In this document: in pieces, positions 44,537-54,528 of the stretch
Numbering within the stretch: the first letter of the stretch is position 1
Layout: every line of letters starts with the position of its first letter
Source: JAGNGI01 sp035448825
GTDB lineage: Bacteria; Fidelibacterota; UBA2242
DNA: 58,931 nucleotides
Assembly (NCBI GenBank): GCA_035448825.1
Contig: DAOTJS010000015.1
Span: 1 to 58,931 of the forward strand
Direction: 5' to 3'
Position numbers and translations under genes: made by a program
Notes under the pieces: model-generated
Told to the model about the DNA's origin: nothing
Seen by the model: only the letters and a program-made list of their open reading frames with translations
Databases searched by the model: none

Positions 44537-47475
44537 AGAAATATTTTATTAAGCCTGCATTTATTGTATTAACGATGATGGTGTTTATTAATCTTTTGGA
44601 TGCAGGAGTAATAAAAGGGAGGGTGGTAGATTCCAAAACAGGCGACCCGCTGATTGGTGCGAATCTTATTTTAGCTGAGACAGCCGGTATCGGAGCCGCC
44701 TCCGATTTTAAAGGTTATTATCGAATAGATAATATCCCTGCTGGTGAATATACCTTGAAGGTGACCTTTATCGGTTATCAACCGGTGGAAATTAAAGTCA
44801 GCCTCAGAGTTGATGAAACAATCGTTCGGGATATCGAAATGGTCTATGGCGGTGCGTTAAAAGGTGAAGAAGTTATCGTCACCGCCCAAGCCAAAGGACA
44901 AATGTCGGCTATCAACCAACAATTGGCCTCGACCGTAATTACAAACATCGTGGATGAGAGCCGTATTCAGGAACTGCCGGATGTCAATGCGGCGGAGTCC
45001 ATCGGACGTTTACCTGGTGTTTCTATCCAGCGTTCCGGCGGTGAAGCCAATAAAGTTGAAGTTCGTGGTTTGAACCCCAAGTATAGTCTGGTCACGGTTA
45101 ACGGCGTCGAACTCCCGGCAACCGGTTCCGAAGACCGGAGCGTCAACCTTTCGCTGATTTCGTCCAATATGCTGGATGGAATTGTTTTGAAGAAAACCAA
45201 TACTCCGGATATGGATGCCGATGTTTTGGGCGGCACCATTGATTTAAGATTGAAAGAAGCCCCTGAAAATTTTCAAGTTAATCTATCAGCTCAAGGTGGA
45301 TACAATCAACTTCAGAATTATTACGGCAATTATAATTTTACTGCCAGTTTGAGCAATAGATTCTTCGATAATCGCCTCGGAATAATCGTAAATGCCAATA
45401 CGGATAATTATGACCGCAGTGCCGACAAACTACGTGATAATTGGCGGAATTATAATAAAATGATTTCTACCGGTGAATTATTTATGATCGAGGAAATAGT
45501 AAACCGAAAACGGACCGGGGCAAGCTTATTATTGGACTATAATTTACCAAAAGGGAAAATTACCGCTAATGGTTTCTTCAACCAGCTTAATTCTGATGGA
45601 TTAATTCGTAATAGCCAGGTCAATACCATGGAACTCGGTTACAGTACTAATCGCCATTATTATAAAGTAGAAGAAGAAAAAAGTAAAACCAACGTTTTTA
45701 CGAGTGCACTTGGAATAAATCAGGATTTTGGTTGGTTCCGCTATGATGCCGGCGTAAGTTATTCGGGAACGAATACCGATAGTCCTGATCGTCGCGTAAC
45801 AGAATTTGTGCAAGAACAAAGTGCTTTGCTACCAGGGTACCCTCAGTTCGTTGATCCAAAGGAACTAGTACCATATTTCAATGTTGATACAATTCATACT
45901 AATATGGCTTCTTTGTATAGCTATAGTAAAAAAATTACGGAAAATACATCGTCTGCCAAGCTTAACATTGAAATACCATTTCGGTTTGGAAATTTTTTGA
46001 GCGGCTCTTTTAAAACCGGAGGAAAACTTCGCTGGATAGATCGCAGTAATGATGAAGATCAACATGGATATAGTGGATTACAATATGGGTCAGGCCAGCA
46101 AAATCCAGTATTTTTATATGTTGATAAAGTCTATCCGGAATGGGGCATTATGGATAATGTCAAAGAATATCAGTTACTAAACGTGTTGCCCTTTTTAAAA
46201 GATTACTCTCGTCCTGATTTCTTGAACGGTGATTTTCCCCTTGGATTAATTTTTAATGAGAAGAAGTTACGTCAAATGTCAGACGCTCTGATGGCGGCTC
46301 CGGATAGTCTGAATTTATGGATGCCATACTCCGTAGGAACATTCGGTTATGACTATGATGGTTTTGAACATTACCAGGCCGCTTATATAATGGGTGAGTT
46401 GAACTTTGGTAATTATTTTACTTTAATACCCGGAGTTCGTTATGAAGAAGATTATTCGAAGTATCATGGTCAACGTTACCGGGTAAACCAATCTGGGCAG
46501 ACGGTAGAACAACCACCATCTGAATTTGTTAGACTTACCAAAGAAAGAAGAAATAAATATTGGCTTCCGATGGTGAATATAATAGCCAAGCCTACGAATT
46601 GGTTGAATATAAGATTAGCGAGGACCGAAACCATTGCCCGTCCGGATTTTCTGAGATATGCACCAATCTCATACATTTCTTCTGATAGTAAAAGTGTTAA
46701 TGCGGCTAATTATTCATTGAAACCTTCCCAATCAACTAATTATGATGTTGGTGTTTCCTTGTTTAACAATGAGATCGGTTTACTTTCAGTTACCGGTTTT
46801 CATAAGAATATCGAGGATTTAATATTTTATTCAGCCGCTTACTACCGTCCGGGAGTTGTATTGGATTCAGCTTTGGATATTCCAACTAGCTGGTTAAAAG
46901 CCAACCCCCAGATAAATGCCTATAGAAATAATCCGGATCCTGCTAAATATTACGGTTATGAATTGGAATGGCAGACTCATTTCTGGTATTTACCATCAGT
47001 ATTTAAGGGAATTGTTTTAAACATCAATTATACCCATATATACTCGGAAATGAAATTAGTATATGATAGTTTAGTGACCGAACAAGTTGGAACTCGGCGA
47101 GTCTATAAATTGGTACCAGCTTACATCAAGACTCGTATGCCTGATCAGCCTGCACATGTTTTCAATATCACAATCGGATATGATTTAAAAGGATTCTCAG
47201 CCCGACTCTCATATTTATTTCAAACCGATAAACTTACTGGTATTGGATATGATGGCGTAATTCCTACGACGAGATTAAGTAGTTATACCAGTGATTACGG
47301 GCGCTGGGATTTAACTTTACAGCAGAAACTTTTTCAAAATATTCAACTATTCGCCAATTTCAACAACTTGAATAATAGACATGACCAGAGTTGCATTGGC
47401 TCAGCTTTATTGTATCCCAGTTACATTGAATATTATGGATTTACTATGGACGTAGGTATAAGGGTCAATCTTTGA
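44533..47475 (+). CDS. TonB-dependent outer-membrane receptor 2
   Basis: Homologue of receptor 1 (980 residues). Signal peptide 1-24; carboxypeptidase-regulatory-like domain ~25-110 (VIKGRVVDSKTGDPLIGANLIL, YYRIDNIPAGEYTLKVTFIGY); plug ~115-240 (EEVIVTAQAKGQMSAINQQLAS, ELPDVNAAESIGRLPGVSIQ, VEVRGLNPKYSLVTVNGVELP); beta barrel ending GFTMDVGIRVNL. Barrel motifs RPDFLRYAPISYIS and YSLKPSQSTNYDVGVSLFN match the TonB-Xanth-Caul class. The barrel is diverged from receptor 1, so another oligosaccharide is likely. Coupled to LacI 2, followed by a beta-helix partner rather than SusD. Confidence 0.93.
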   Translation: MKKYFIKPAFIVLTMMVFINLLDAGVIKGRVVDSKTGDPLIGANLILAETAGIGAASDFKGYYRIDNIPAGEYTLKVTFIGYQPVEIKVSLRVDETIVRDIEMVYGGALKGEEVIVTAQAKGQMSAINQQLASTVITNIVDESRIQELPDVNAAESIGRLPGVSIQRSGGEANKVEVRGLNPKYSLVTVNGVELPATGSEDRSVNLSLISSNMLDGIVLKKTNTPDMDADVLGGTIDLRLKEAPENFQVNLSAQGGYNQLQNYYGNYNFTASLSNRFFDNRLGIIVNANTDNYDRSADKLRDNWRNYNKMISTGELFMIEEIVNRKRTGASLLLDYNLPKGKITANGFFNQLNSDGLIRNSQVNTMELGYSTNRHYYKVEEEKSKTNVFTSALGINQDFGWFRYDAGVSYSGTNTDSPDRRVTEFVQEQSALLPGYPQFVDPKELVPYFNVDTIHTNMASLYSYSKKITENTSSAKLNIEIPFRFGNFLSGSFKTGGKLRWIDRSNDEDQHGYSGLQYGSGQQNPVFLYVDKVYPEWGIMDNVKEYQLLNVLPFLKDYSRPDFLNGDFPLGLIFNEKKLRQMSDALMAAPDSLNLWMPYSVGTFGYDYDGFEHYQAAYIMGELNFGNYFTLIPGVRYEEDYSKYHGQRYRVNQSGQTVEQPPSEFVRLTKERRNKYWLPMVNIIAKPTNWLNIRLARTETIARPDFLRYAPISYISSDSKSVNAANYSLKPSQSTNYDVGVSLFNNEIGLLSVTGFHKNIEDLIFYSAAYYRPGVVLDSALDIPTSWLKANPQINAYRNNPDPAKYYGYELEWQTHFWYLPSVFKGIVLNINYTHIYSEMKLVYDSLVTEQVGTRRVYKLVPAYIKTRMPDQPAHVFNITIGYDLKGFSARLSYLFQTDKLTGIGYDGVIPTTRLSSYTSDYGRWDLTLQQKLFQNIQLFANFNNLNNRHDQSCIGSALLYPSYIEYYGFTMDVGIRVNL

Positions 47476-47667
47476 AATTAGTAGTATGTAATGTAATTAT
47501 TGTAAGGAGAAAATGATATGAATGTAATTAAAATTCACCCGCCTTAAGCGTTATCAATATTAAAAACAATTAAAAATGAAAGGAGAAACAGCCCAAAAAT
47601 GATTTTAAGAGAAAAATTGCTATTAAATTGCCAAACCAAAAAAATTAATCAAAAGGAGGATTATTTA

Positions 47668-50271
47668 ATGAAATCTAAAAACTTAGTAGTTTGGTTTAGT
47701 ATGCTGGCAGTCCTGTTGGTAATGTCGACTGGCCAGATTTTTGCGCAGACTGGGGATACGCTGGTTGTGAATTGGGATGACGGCGCCGGCAATATTGTCC
47801 AGGATGCTCTTTACAATGCCGTTATGGGAGATACGGCGGCTGATGGTAAACGTGCCAATCTGAATCGGGTCTATAAACTAAAAGCCGGTGGTTATTACTG
47901 GAATTTTAAAACCATTAGTAATAACTTCCCTCTGCGTTTAGTCGGAGAAAAGCCCACAGGCGATACTCATCCGGCTGTGATTCAGATGGTTACAGATGCG
48001 GCCACTGGTAGTACGCCTGGTAAGATGATTTCCTGTGCCAGTGACCTCACGCTGAAGAATCTTTATATTATTGGTTCTGATGAACTGGGCTCTTCGGGGT
48101 ATTATCAACCAATTGAAGTTAATGCAGTTGAAAAAAGGTTCATATTTGACAATTGTGTATTCGAGCGCTCCAATTTTGCTATTGTGGCTTTCGCGGGCGG
48201 CAAGGATAATGACCTCTTTATCACCAATTGTGTTTACCGGAATTTACAGGAAGATGTGCCTACTCAGCAGTGGTGCGGTCGCGGAATTTCGATTTGGACC
48301 GATATTGATACGGTAGTCATTGAGAATAATACCTTTTTCAATGTGAATATGTGCGCTCTCCAGATCGAGAACGGTGCGGCAAATTATCTCCGTTTCAACC
48401 ATAACACATTAGTTAATATCGGTCGCTCTTTCAGTGCGACTACCAATGTTTGGTGGAAAGAGGCTTATTTCACGAATTTGCTGTTTGTCAATACCTGGTG
48501 GCATGGTGAAGGATTATGTGATTACGGTACAAGGTACCAACCTGGTCGTGACCCAAGGGCATATACCACGGGCATCTTTCCTGTTCTAGATATGCCGTCG
48601 AGATATGGTACCAACAAAGGGCGTCGTATTCTATTTTCCAATACGGCCGCCTTTCTAGACCCGTATTTTAAAGAACATTATGGAGATACTATCAGATTTC
48701 AGCCTTATGTTAATGCTATAACGGATTCGTTTTTTACAACATTTAGTCCCGCAAATGGTGGCCAGATGTTAATCAAGGATACAACCTGGCTTAGCACCAA
48801 ACCGGCATTTAACAATGATCCTAATACTCCGGCTCAGTTAAAGGCTATGTGGGATCACATTACAGCTTCTAGGGGTTATCAGTATTATGGAGCTGAAGAA
48901 CAGGCTAAACCGTACTATTACGCTCTGCCGACTGATCCGGTAACAGGCGATACCCTTTGGGCGGAACCGAGCTGGCCTTTACCGGAAAATTTTACTTATA
49001 GCGATAATCTGACGGCGCTAAGTACTGATGGTTTACCGCTGGGTGATTTGCGCTGGTTCCCGGCCGCAAAAGCTACCTTTGAGGCGAATAAAGATTCCTA
49101 CGTAAATGCTATCGAATGGATGCCAGGTGAAAGAATAATAATAAAACCTGTGTGGGAATCTCAAGCCGAGGCTGGGAACGTAAGTGGAACCGCCGCAGTT
49201 GAACCTTTTACCGGTGAGGCGTGGTACACCTTACAAGGCGGCACGAGTGTCGAATGGACATTCAATTCCACTTATGCCGGCCATATTGATATGAAGATGA
49301 AAGCCAGAGCCGATGGGCAAAATATTGGGTTTAATTTCATCCTCAATGGTAATAAAATTGTAGATGCAGCACGTAAATGGGGTGAATTTGTAGTCTGGAC
49401 AGGGGATGGCGATCCGGTGACTTTTTGGACCGGTAAAAGTACCACTGAATTTCATGAAGCTTTCTATGCTTATGCTGATATGCATAGTTTTGGTAGTCTT
49501 GAGGAGATCGGCGTAGTTGCCGGTGAAAACACCCTGAAGCTGCAATATGGCTGGAATGCGATTTCCTTCCAGTGGATTGAGCTATATGAAGCTGGGACTG
49601 ATCACCTAATTGCCAAATTAGTGCCGGCGGACGCCGTCAATAATGGCGCTACTCCCGGTGGTATCGGCGATTGGGTACCTCAAGGATTTAACTCGGTCGC
49701 TTTAGGAACAAATGGAACGGTAACTTTTAATCTGCCTGATTTAGGCGCTGGTCGCTATCAAGTGCGGGTGTTTTATCAAAACGCTGGAGCGGCCCAAACC
49801 GGTAAAGTACTAGTTGATGGTGTGGAAGCAACGACTTTCTCCTTTGCCAGTCAGCCAGCTGGTACCGGATTAGACGTTATAACTGATCTTTTTGATTTGA
49901 CGGCTGGTACTCATACCTTGGCTATTTCTGGTAGTGGTGCTAAAGTTGACTGGATACAATTACTCAATGAGTCGAGAATTTCGGGTATCAAGAAAGCACC
50001 TGTTCCGGATGGATTTTCGCTTTCGCAGAACTATCCGAATCCATTCAACCCGACTACTATGATTCGCTTTGAGTTAGGTAAACCTTCTAACGTCAAATTG
50101 ACAGTTTATAATCTATTGGGTCAAAAAGTTGCTACATTGGTCAATGGTCATATGAGCCAGGGTGCTCATATTATTCAGTTTGATGCCAGTCATTTGGCGT
50201 CGGGCATTTATTTCTATGCGATTCAGGCCGGTGAATTTAAAGAAGTAAAACGGATGTTGCTCCTTAAATAG
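47668..50271 (+). CDS. Secreted beta-helix surface protein (DUF5123-like) with carbohydrate-binding modules and sorting domain, receptor partner 2
   Basis: Start 47668 is set by AAGGAGG just upstream; an in-frame ATG at 47599 would add 23 polar residues before the signal peptide (LAVLLVMSTGQIFAQ). Residues ~30-470 are a beta-helix homologous to the protein after receptor 1 (YKLKAGGYYWNF, LRLVGEKPT, FDNCVFERSNF, FNHNTLVNIG, DGLPLGDLRWFPA). Then come two beta-sandwich modules of carbohydrate-binding type (~490-660 and ~670-775, AGRYQVRVFYQNAG and GTHTLAISGSGAKVDWI) and a sorting domain starting QNYPNPFNPTT. The extra binding modules support a glycan-capturing surface role; enzymatic activity is not excluded. 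It ends before a strong terminator. Confidence 0.77.
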   Translation: MKSKNLVVWFSMLAVLLVMSTGQIFAQTGDTLVVNWDDGAGNIVQDALYNAVMGDTAADGKRANLNRVYKLKAGGYYWNFKTISNNFPLRLVGEKPTGDTHPAVIQMVTDAATGSTPGKMISCASDLTLKNLYIIGSDELGSSGYYQPIEVNAVEKRFIFDNCVFERSNFAIVAFAGGKDNDLFITNCVYRNLQEDVPTQQWCGRGISIWTDIDTVVIENNTFFNVNMCALQIENGAANYLRFNHNTLVNIGRSFSATTNVWWKEAYFTNLLFVNTWWHGEGLCDYGTRYQPGRDPRAYTTGIFPVLDMPSRYGTNKGRRILFSNTAAFLDPYFKEHYGDTIRFQPYVNAITDSFFTTFSPANGGQMLIKDTTWLSTKPAFNNDPNTPAQLKAMWDHITASRGYQYYGAEEQAKPYYYALPTDPVTGDTLWAEPSWPLPENFTYSDNLTALSTDGLPLGDLRWFPAAKATFEANKDSYVNAIEWMPGERIIIKPVWESQAEAGNVSGTAAVEPFTGEAWYTLQGGTSVEWTFNSTYAGHIDMKMKARADGQNIGFNFILNGNKIVDAARKWGEFVVWTGDGDPVTFWTGKSTTEFHEAFYAYADMHSFGSLEEIGVVAGENTLKLQYGWNAISFQWIELYEAGTDHLIAKLVPADAVNNGATPGGIGDWVPQGFNSVALGTNGTVTFNLPDLGAGRYQVRVFYQNAGAAQTGKVLVDGVEATTFSFASQPAGTGLDVITDLFDLTAGTHTLAISGSGAKVDWIQLLNESRISGIKKAPVPDGFSLSQNYPNPFNPTTMIRFELGKPSNVKLTVYNLLGQKVATLVNGHMSQGAHIIQFDASHLASGIYFYAIQAGEFKEVKRMLLLK

Positions 50272-50303
50272 GACTGCGGCAGATTAGTTTGAATGTATAG
50301 AGT

Positions 50304-50343
50304 AGCCGGCAGGATGAAAAAATACCTGCCGGCTCTCTTTTTT
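50304..50343 (+). terminator. Rho-independent terminator
   Basis: A 10-bp GC-rich stem AGCCGGCAGG/CCTGCCGGCT (50304-50313 and 50325-50334) followed by CTC and six T residues, 33 bp after the beta-helix gene. It ends the LacI 2-receptor 2 unit. Confidence 0.9.
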
Positions 50344-50372
50344 CGGATGCAGTTAGTGAATTAGGAAAGTTT

Positions 50373-51476
50373 ATGAATAGACGTGAATTTAATAAAATGT
50401 TGCTTTGCGCAGTCGGTTCGCTGGCATTACCGAAGATTGACCTCTTCGGTTCTAAACTCGAACAAGCACCGCCACTGCATTTTCCACGCTATCGAGGATT
50501 TAACCTTCTGGCTAAATTCAGTAACTGGGGACCCAGAAGTAAATTTGAGGAAGAAGATTTCGAGATCATGGCGGAATTGGGATTCGATTTCGCCCGAATT
50601 CCGATGTCCTATTGGTGCTGGTCTTCTAAAGATGACTGGTACCGCGTTGATGAAGATGTTTTAAAAGATATAGACGAAGTAATCGAGTTCGGGAAACAGT
50701 ACAATATTCACATCAATCTGAATTTGCATCGCATTCCGGGTTATTGCATCAATGGACGCGATCAGGAACCGATGGACCTCTATGAAGATACGCCCGAAAG
50801 AATGCAAAGAGCTCTGGATGCGGCTGTTTTTCACTGGAAAATGTTTGCAAAGCGTTATAAAGGCATCCCCAATTCGCAGCTCAGTTTTGATTTAATTAAT
50901 GAACCGCCGCATACCAGAGAAGAAACGCGCCATGTAGAAATAGTGACGGCTTTGGTTAATGGGATTCGTGAGGAAGATCCAAATCGTTTGATCGTGGCTG
51001 ATGGGAAGGATGTAGGTCGAACGCCGATATTCGGCATTGCTGATCTGGGGGTTGTTCAAAGTACGCGCGGTTATGATCCGATGAGCGTCAGCCATTATAA
51101 AGCGAATTGGGTACCGAAAGAATCCTATCAGACTTTCAAGAAACCAACCTGGCCGCTCAAAGGCGATGATGGCACCATCTGGGATAAAGCAATGCTGAAA
51201 TCTCAGTTAATTGATCCCTGGATGCCATTAGTAGCAAAGGGAGTTCCAGTTCACGTTGGAGAGTGGGGCTGTTATAATCAAACGCCACATGATGTAGCTC
51301 TGCGCTGGATGCGTGATTTGTTATCACTGTGGCAAGAAGTCGGCTGGGGGTACGCTCTTTGGAATCTAAAAGGTGATTTTGGGATTCTCGATAGTAAACG
51401 CAAAGATGTGAAATACGAGCAATATAAAGGACATGATCTCGATCGCAAGATGCTGGAACTCTTAAAGGAATTTTAA
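50373..51476 (+). CDS. GH5 family endoglycanase with twin-arginine-like signal
   Basis: Family 5 (cellulase-type) glycoside hydrolase of 367 residues. The N-terminus MNRREFNKMLLCAVGSLALP has the RR-E-F pattern of a Tat signal peptide, so it may be exported folded to the periplasm. TIM barrel features: YRGFNLLAKF, DFARIPMSYWCW, HINLNLHRIPGY, acid/base Glu177 (DLINEPPH), VSHYKANW, nucleophile Glu297 (HVGEWGCYN) and GYALWNLKGDFG. No binding module or sorting domain. Substrate could be beta-glucan, xyloglucan or mannan oligosaccharides. Confidence 0.88.
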   Translation: MNRREFNKMLLCAVGSLALPKIDLFGSKLEQAPPLHFPRYRGFNLLAKFSNWGPRSKFEEEDFEIMAELGFDFARIPMSYWCWSSKDDWYRVDEDVLKDIDEVIEFGKQYNIHINLNLHRIPGYCINGRDQEPMDLYEDTPERMQRALDAAVFHWKMFAKRYKGIPNSQLSFDLINEPPHTREETRHVEIVTALVNGIREEDPNRLIVADGKDVGRTPIFGIADLGVVQSTRGYDPMSVSHYKANWVPKESYQTFKKPTWPLKGDDGTIWDKAMLKSQLIDPWMPLVAKGVPVHVGEWGCYNQTPHDVALRWMRDLLSLWQEVGWGYALWNLKGDFGILDSKRKDVKYEQYKGHDLDRKMLELLKEF

Positions 51477-51692
51477 GTGCGCTATGGAGGATGTAAAATT
51501 CCAATAATTAAAAACTTGAGAATCCGGAATGATATAAAAACTCGATCCATCATATTGCTTATAATTATCAGAAATAAATGTGGAATTAGTCCTACCTGCC
51601 GAATGTATTCTGGGTATTTTTCATAAAAATGGTCTTAGCAGATCAAGGAATGGTTTAGAAGAAATAGTCAAATCTAAAAGGAGAATCAAAAG
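51477..51692. other. Spacer before the putative glycosidase gene
   Basis: 216 bp of AT-rich sequence with no hairpin, operator or frame that I can support, other than AAAGGAGAATC, the ribosome site of the next gene. Confidence 0.4.
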
Positions 51693-53471
51693 ATGAGTCC
51701 GCTATATAAGATTATGTTACTTTTTATCGTATCGTTAGCAATCGCGCAACCATCACGAGCTAAGCAAAACTACAAGAATTTCAAATTGGCGATCTACTGT
51801 CCGGCACGCGATGTGCAAAGAATGGCTGATTTAAACTGGCTGGAAAAGAACTTCAACCTTCTCGATAAATACCTTGATATTGATAAAGTTTACCTTGAGA
51901 CTTATCGCGGTCAGACGTTGGTTGATAAAGAGACTATTTCAAAAGCCAAAAATTTTTTCAAAGAACGCGGTATCCAGACTTCTGGTGGAATTACCTATGT
52001 CTGGAACGATGATCAGCAATTTTTATCGTTTTGTATTACTAATCCGGATCAGCGTAAAAGAATGCAAGAGGTTGCCGAATATACCGCCAGTATGTTTGAC
52101 GAAATTATGCTGGATGATTTCTGGTTTCTAAACACTAAAACGGAGTCTGATATTCAAGCCAAAGGTGACCAAAGCTGGACGGATTTCCGTTTGGAGCAAG
52201 CGGCGGAAGCCTCTCAAAAACTGATTATTAATCCGGCGAAGAAGGTCAATCCTAAGGTAAAAATAATCATCAAGTATCCGAACTGGTATGATCATTTTCA
52301 ACACTGTGGATTTAATCTGGAGAAACAGCCGGCTCAATTTGATCTGATCTATACCGGCACGGAAACCAGAGACCCGGTTTATACTCATCAGCATTTACAA
52401 GCCTATGAGAGTTATGCCATTATGCGCTATTTTGAAAATATTGCGCCCGGACGGAATGGCGGCGGCTGGGTAGACCCTTTTAATCGTCGCACTCTCGACC
52501 GCTATGCAGAGCAAATCAACTTGACCCTGTTTGCCAAAGCCAGCGAATTGACCTTATTTTGCTTTGGTGCGTTGCTGGAAGCGATTCCGCAGGAAGACGG
52601 TTCATTCAAACCTTTGAGTCCGGTTGCGCCGGTGGCTGGCTATAATCTGGATAAGGTTGACTGTTTTCTGGGGAAATTAGGTCAGCCGATCGGTATTAAA
52701 ACCTATAAACCTTACCATTCCTACGGTGAGGATTTCCTTCCCAATTACATCGGTATGCTGGGAATTCCAATGGAAATTACTCCTGATTTTCCGGCGAATG
52801 AAGAGGTGATTTTCCTGACCGAACAAGCCAGTTTCGATGCTAAGATTGTTGAAAAAATCAAGAATCAATTGGTTAAGGGAAAAGACGTAGTAATCACCTC
52901 CGGACTTTATCGCGCACTTCAAGAGAAAGGCATCGAGGATATTGTCGAATTAGAATACACCGATAAGAAGGCTTTGGTACATAGATTTTACGACTGGCGC
53001 AACGTCTTCATTGCCGAAAATGATATTCTGATTCCTCAAATTCGCTACGCTACCAATGATTCCTGGGAACTGATCACCGCGCTCGATAGCGGCGTCGGCT
53101 ACCCCATTTTCCATCAAGCCAGCTACGCCAACGGCAAACTTTATGTGCTGACAATTCCAGACAACTTCGGCGAATTATACGAATTGCCCCGTGAGGTTCT
53201 GACAATTATTAAAAAGGTAATGATGAAAAATTTGTTCGTTTATACCGATAGTCCCAGCAATGTGAGCCTGTTGGTCTATGACAACAATACTTTTATCATT
53301 TATTCTTTCCAAGACCATAATACGGATGTCAATATTATCCTGGATAATAAATTCACCAAAGTCACCGATTTACTCAGTAATCAAAAATTAACTGGCTATC
53401 AAGAAAACAATAAATTAGTGATTAAGACTGCAATCGGGCCGCATTCTTATCGGGTGTTTAGAGCTGAGTAA
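51693..53471 (+). CDS. Secreted TIM-barrel-like protein, putative uncharacterised glycosidase
   Basis: I do not recognise the family. 592 residues, signal peptide ~1-23 (IMLLFIVSLAIAQPSRA), strong AAAGGAG site. Residues ~28-320 look like a (beta/alpha)8 barrel: FKLAIYCPARDV, VYLETYRGQTLV, GIQTSGGITYVW, DEIMLDDFWF (acid pair after a hydrophobic strand), KIIIKYPNWYDHF, FDLIYTGTETRD. Residues ~330-490 resemble the flavodoxin-like middle domain of beta-galactosidases (GKDVVITSGLYRALQ), followed by a small C-terminal beta-domain (SLLVYDNNTFIIYSFQDH). It lies between two GH5 genes, so a glycosidase role is plausible; Asp or Glu in MLDD and TGTET are candidates for catalysis. These assignments are inference. 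Confidence 0.6.
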   Translation: MSPLYKIMLLFIVSLAIAQPSRAKQNYKNFKLAIYCPARDVQRMADLNWLEKNFNLLDKYLDIDKVYLETYRGQTLVDKETISKAKNFFKERGIQTSGGITYVWNDDQQFLSFCITNPDQRKRMQEVAEYTASMFDEIMLDDFWFLNTKTESDIQAKGDQSWTDFRLEQAAEASQKLIINPAKKVNPKVKIIIKYPNWYDHFQHCGFNLEKQPAQFDLIYTGTETRDPVYTHQHLQAYESYAIMRYFENIAPGRNGGGWVDPFNRRTLDRYAEQINLTLFAKASELTLFCFGALLEAIPQEDGSFKPLSPVAPVAGYNLDKVDCFLGKLGQPIGIKTYKPYHSYGEDFLPNYIGMLGIPMEITPDFPANEEVIFLTEQASFDAKIVEKIKNQLVKGKDVVITSGLYRALQEKGIEDIVELEYTDKKALVHRFYDWRNVFIAENDILIPQIRYATNDSWELITALDSGVGYPIFHQASYANGKLYVLTIPDNFGELYELPREVLTIIKKVMMKNLFVYTDSPSNVSLLVYDNNTFIIYSFQDHNTDVNIILDNKFTKVTDLLSNQKLTGYQENNKLVIKTAIGPHSYRVFRAE

Positions 53472-53505
53472 TGATTATAAAAAAATTAATCAATAGGAGA
53501 ATAAG

Positions 53506-54528
53506 ATGTCACGAGTACCGTTCATTTTTATCATTGCTGGTTTACTAATTTTTATGGTTTCCTGCCAATCGGGATCAAAGGCGGTAAATGCCTTTGAGCA
53601 AAATGAAAAGCTGGGTCGAGGCGTAAATATCTTGGGCTACGATCCGATCTGGGAATCATTCGAAAAGGCCCGTTTCAAGGAGCACCATTTTAAACTCATT
53701 CACGAAGCGGGCTTCAATACCGTCCGAATTAATTTGCATCCTTTTCGGTATATGAATCCAACGACCTCTGAATTACGAGAGGATTGGTGGAAGGTTCTGG
53801 ATTGGGCGGTGGAAAATGCACTGGCTAACGATCTGATGGTCATTCTCGATATGCACGAATATTACGCTATGGCTGACGACCCAGTTGGTCGTAAGGATAT
53901 GTGGTTGGCGTTCTGGAAACAGGTTGCCGAACATTTTCAAAACAGTTCCGAAAATGTGCTTTTTGAGTTATTAAATGAACCTAATGGCAAACTTACCAGT
54001 GAATTGTGGAATGAATTTTTATCGGAAGGTCTGGCGATAGTTCGTGAGTCTAATCCCCGTCGGACGGTTATCCTTGGTCCTGCCCAATACAACCAGATTA
54101 ATCAGTTAGACAGTTTGATATTGCCGGAAAAGGATCGTAATATCATCGTGACGATTCATTATTATTCGCCAATGGACTTCACTCATCAAGGAGCCTCCTG
54201 GGCAGGTCGAGCTGACTTACGAGATGTTCACTGGCTGGGTACCGACGAAGAAAAACAGGCTATTCTGGATGATTTTGCCAAAGCTCAAAACTGGTCAAAG
54301 AAACACAACCGCCCCTTGTTTCTCGGCGAGTTTGGTGTCTATGATAAAGCCGATATGGAGTCTCGAACTAAATATCTTTCGTTTGTGACCAGGACGGTGG
54401 AAAATTTAGGATGGAGTTGGGCATATTGGCAGTTTGACAGTGATTTTATCCTTTATGATATTGATAACGAACATTGGATTGAGCCGGTTTTGAAGGCGTT
54501 GATACCCAAAACTGCCAGCGTTAATTGA
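53506..54528 (+). CDS. GH5 family endoglycanase, lipoprotein
   Basis: Second family 5 enzyme of this cluster (340 residues), anchored as a lipoprotein: signal sequence with lipobox FMVSC, Cys20. Motifs: RGVNILGYDPIWE, GFNTVRINLHPFRYM, MVILDMHEYYAM, acid/base Glu158 (LLNEPNGK), IVTIHYYSPMDFTHQG, nucleophile Glu275 (FLGEFGVYDK) and WAYWQFDSDF. This is the pattern of endoglucanases such as GH5_25-like enzymes. It follows the putative glycosidase by 34 bp and overlaps the next gene by 4 bp (TTGA), so expression is coupled. Confidence 0.9.
   Translation: MSRVPFIFIIAGLLIFMVSCQSGSKAVNAFEQNEKLGRGVNILGYDPIWESFEKARFKEHHFKLIHEAGFNTVRINLHPFRYMNPTTSELREDWWKVLDWAVENALANDLMVILDMHEYYAMADDPVGRKDMWLAFWKQVAEHFQNSSENVLFELLNEPNGKLTSELWNEFLSEGLAIVRESNPRRTVILGPAQYNQINQLDSLILPEKDRNIIVTIHYYSPMDFTHQGASWAGRADLRDVHWLGTDEEKQAILDDFAKAQNWSKKHNRPLFLGEFGVYDKADMESRTKYLSFVTRTVENLGWSWAYWQFDSDFILYDIDNEHWIEPVLKALIPKTASVN

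Noticed and set aside
50373..50440. Lipoprotein signal on the first GH5 gene
   Set aside because: The Cys in the hydrophobic stretch lacks a proper lipobox; the RREF pattern fits a Tat-type signal better.
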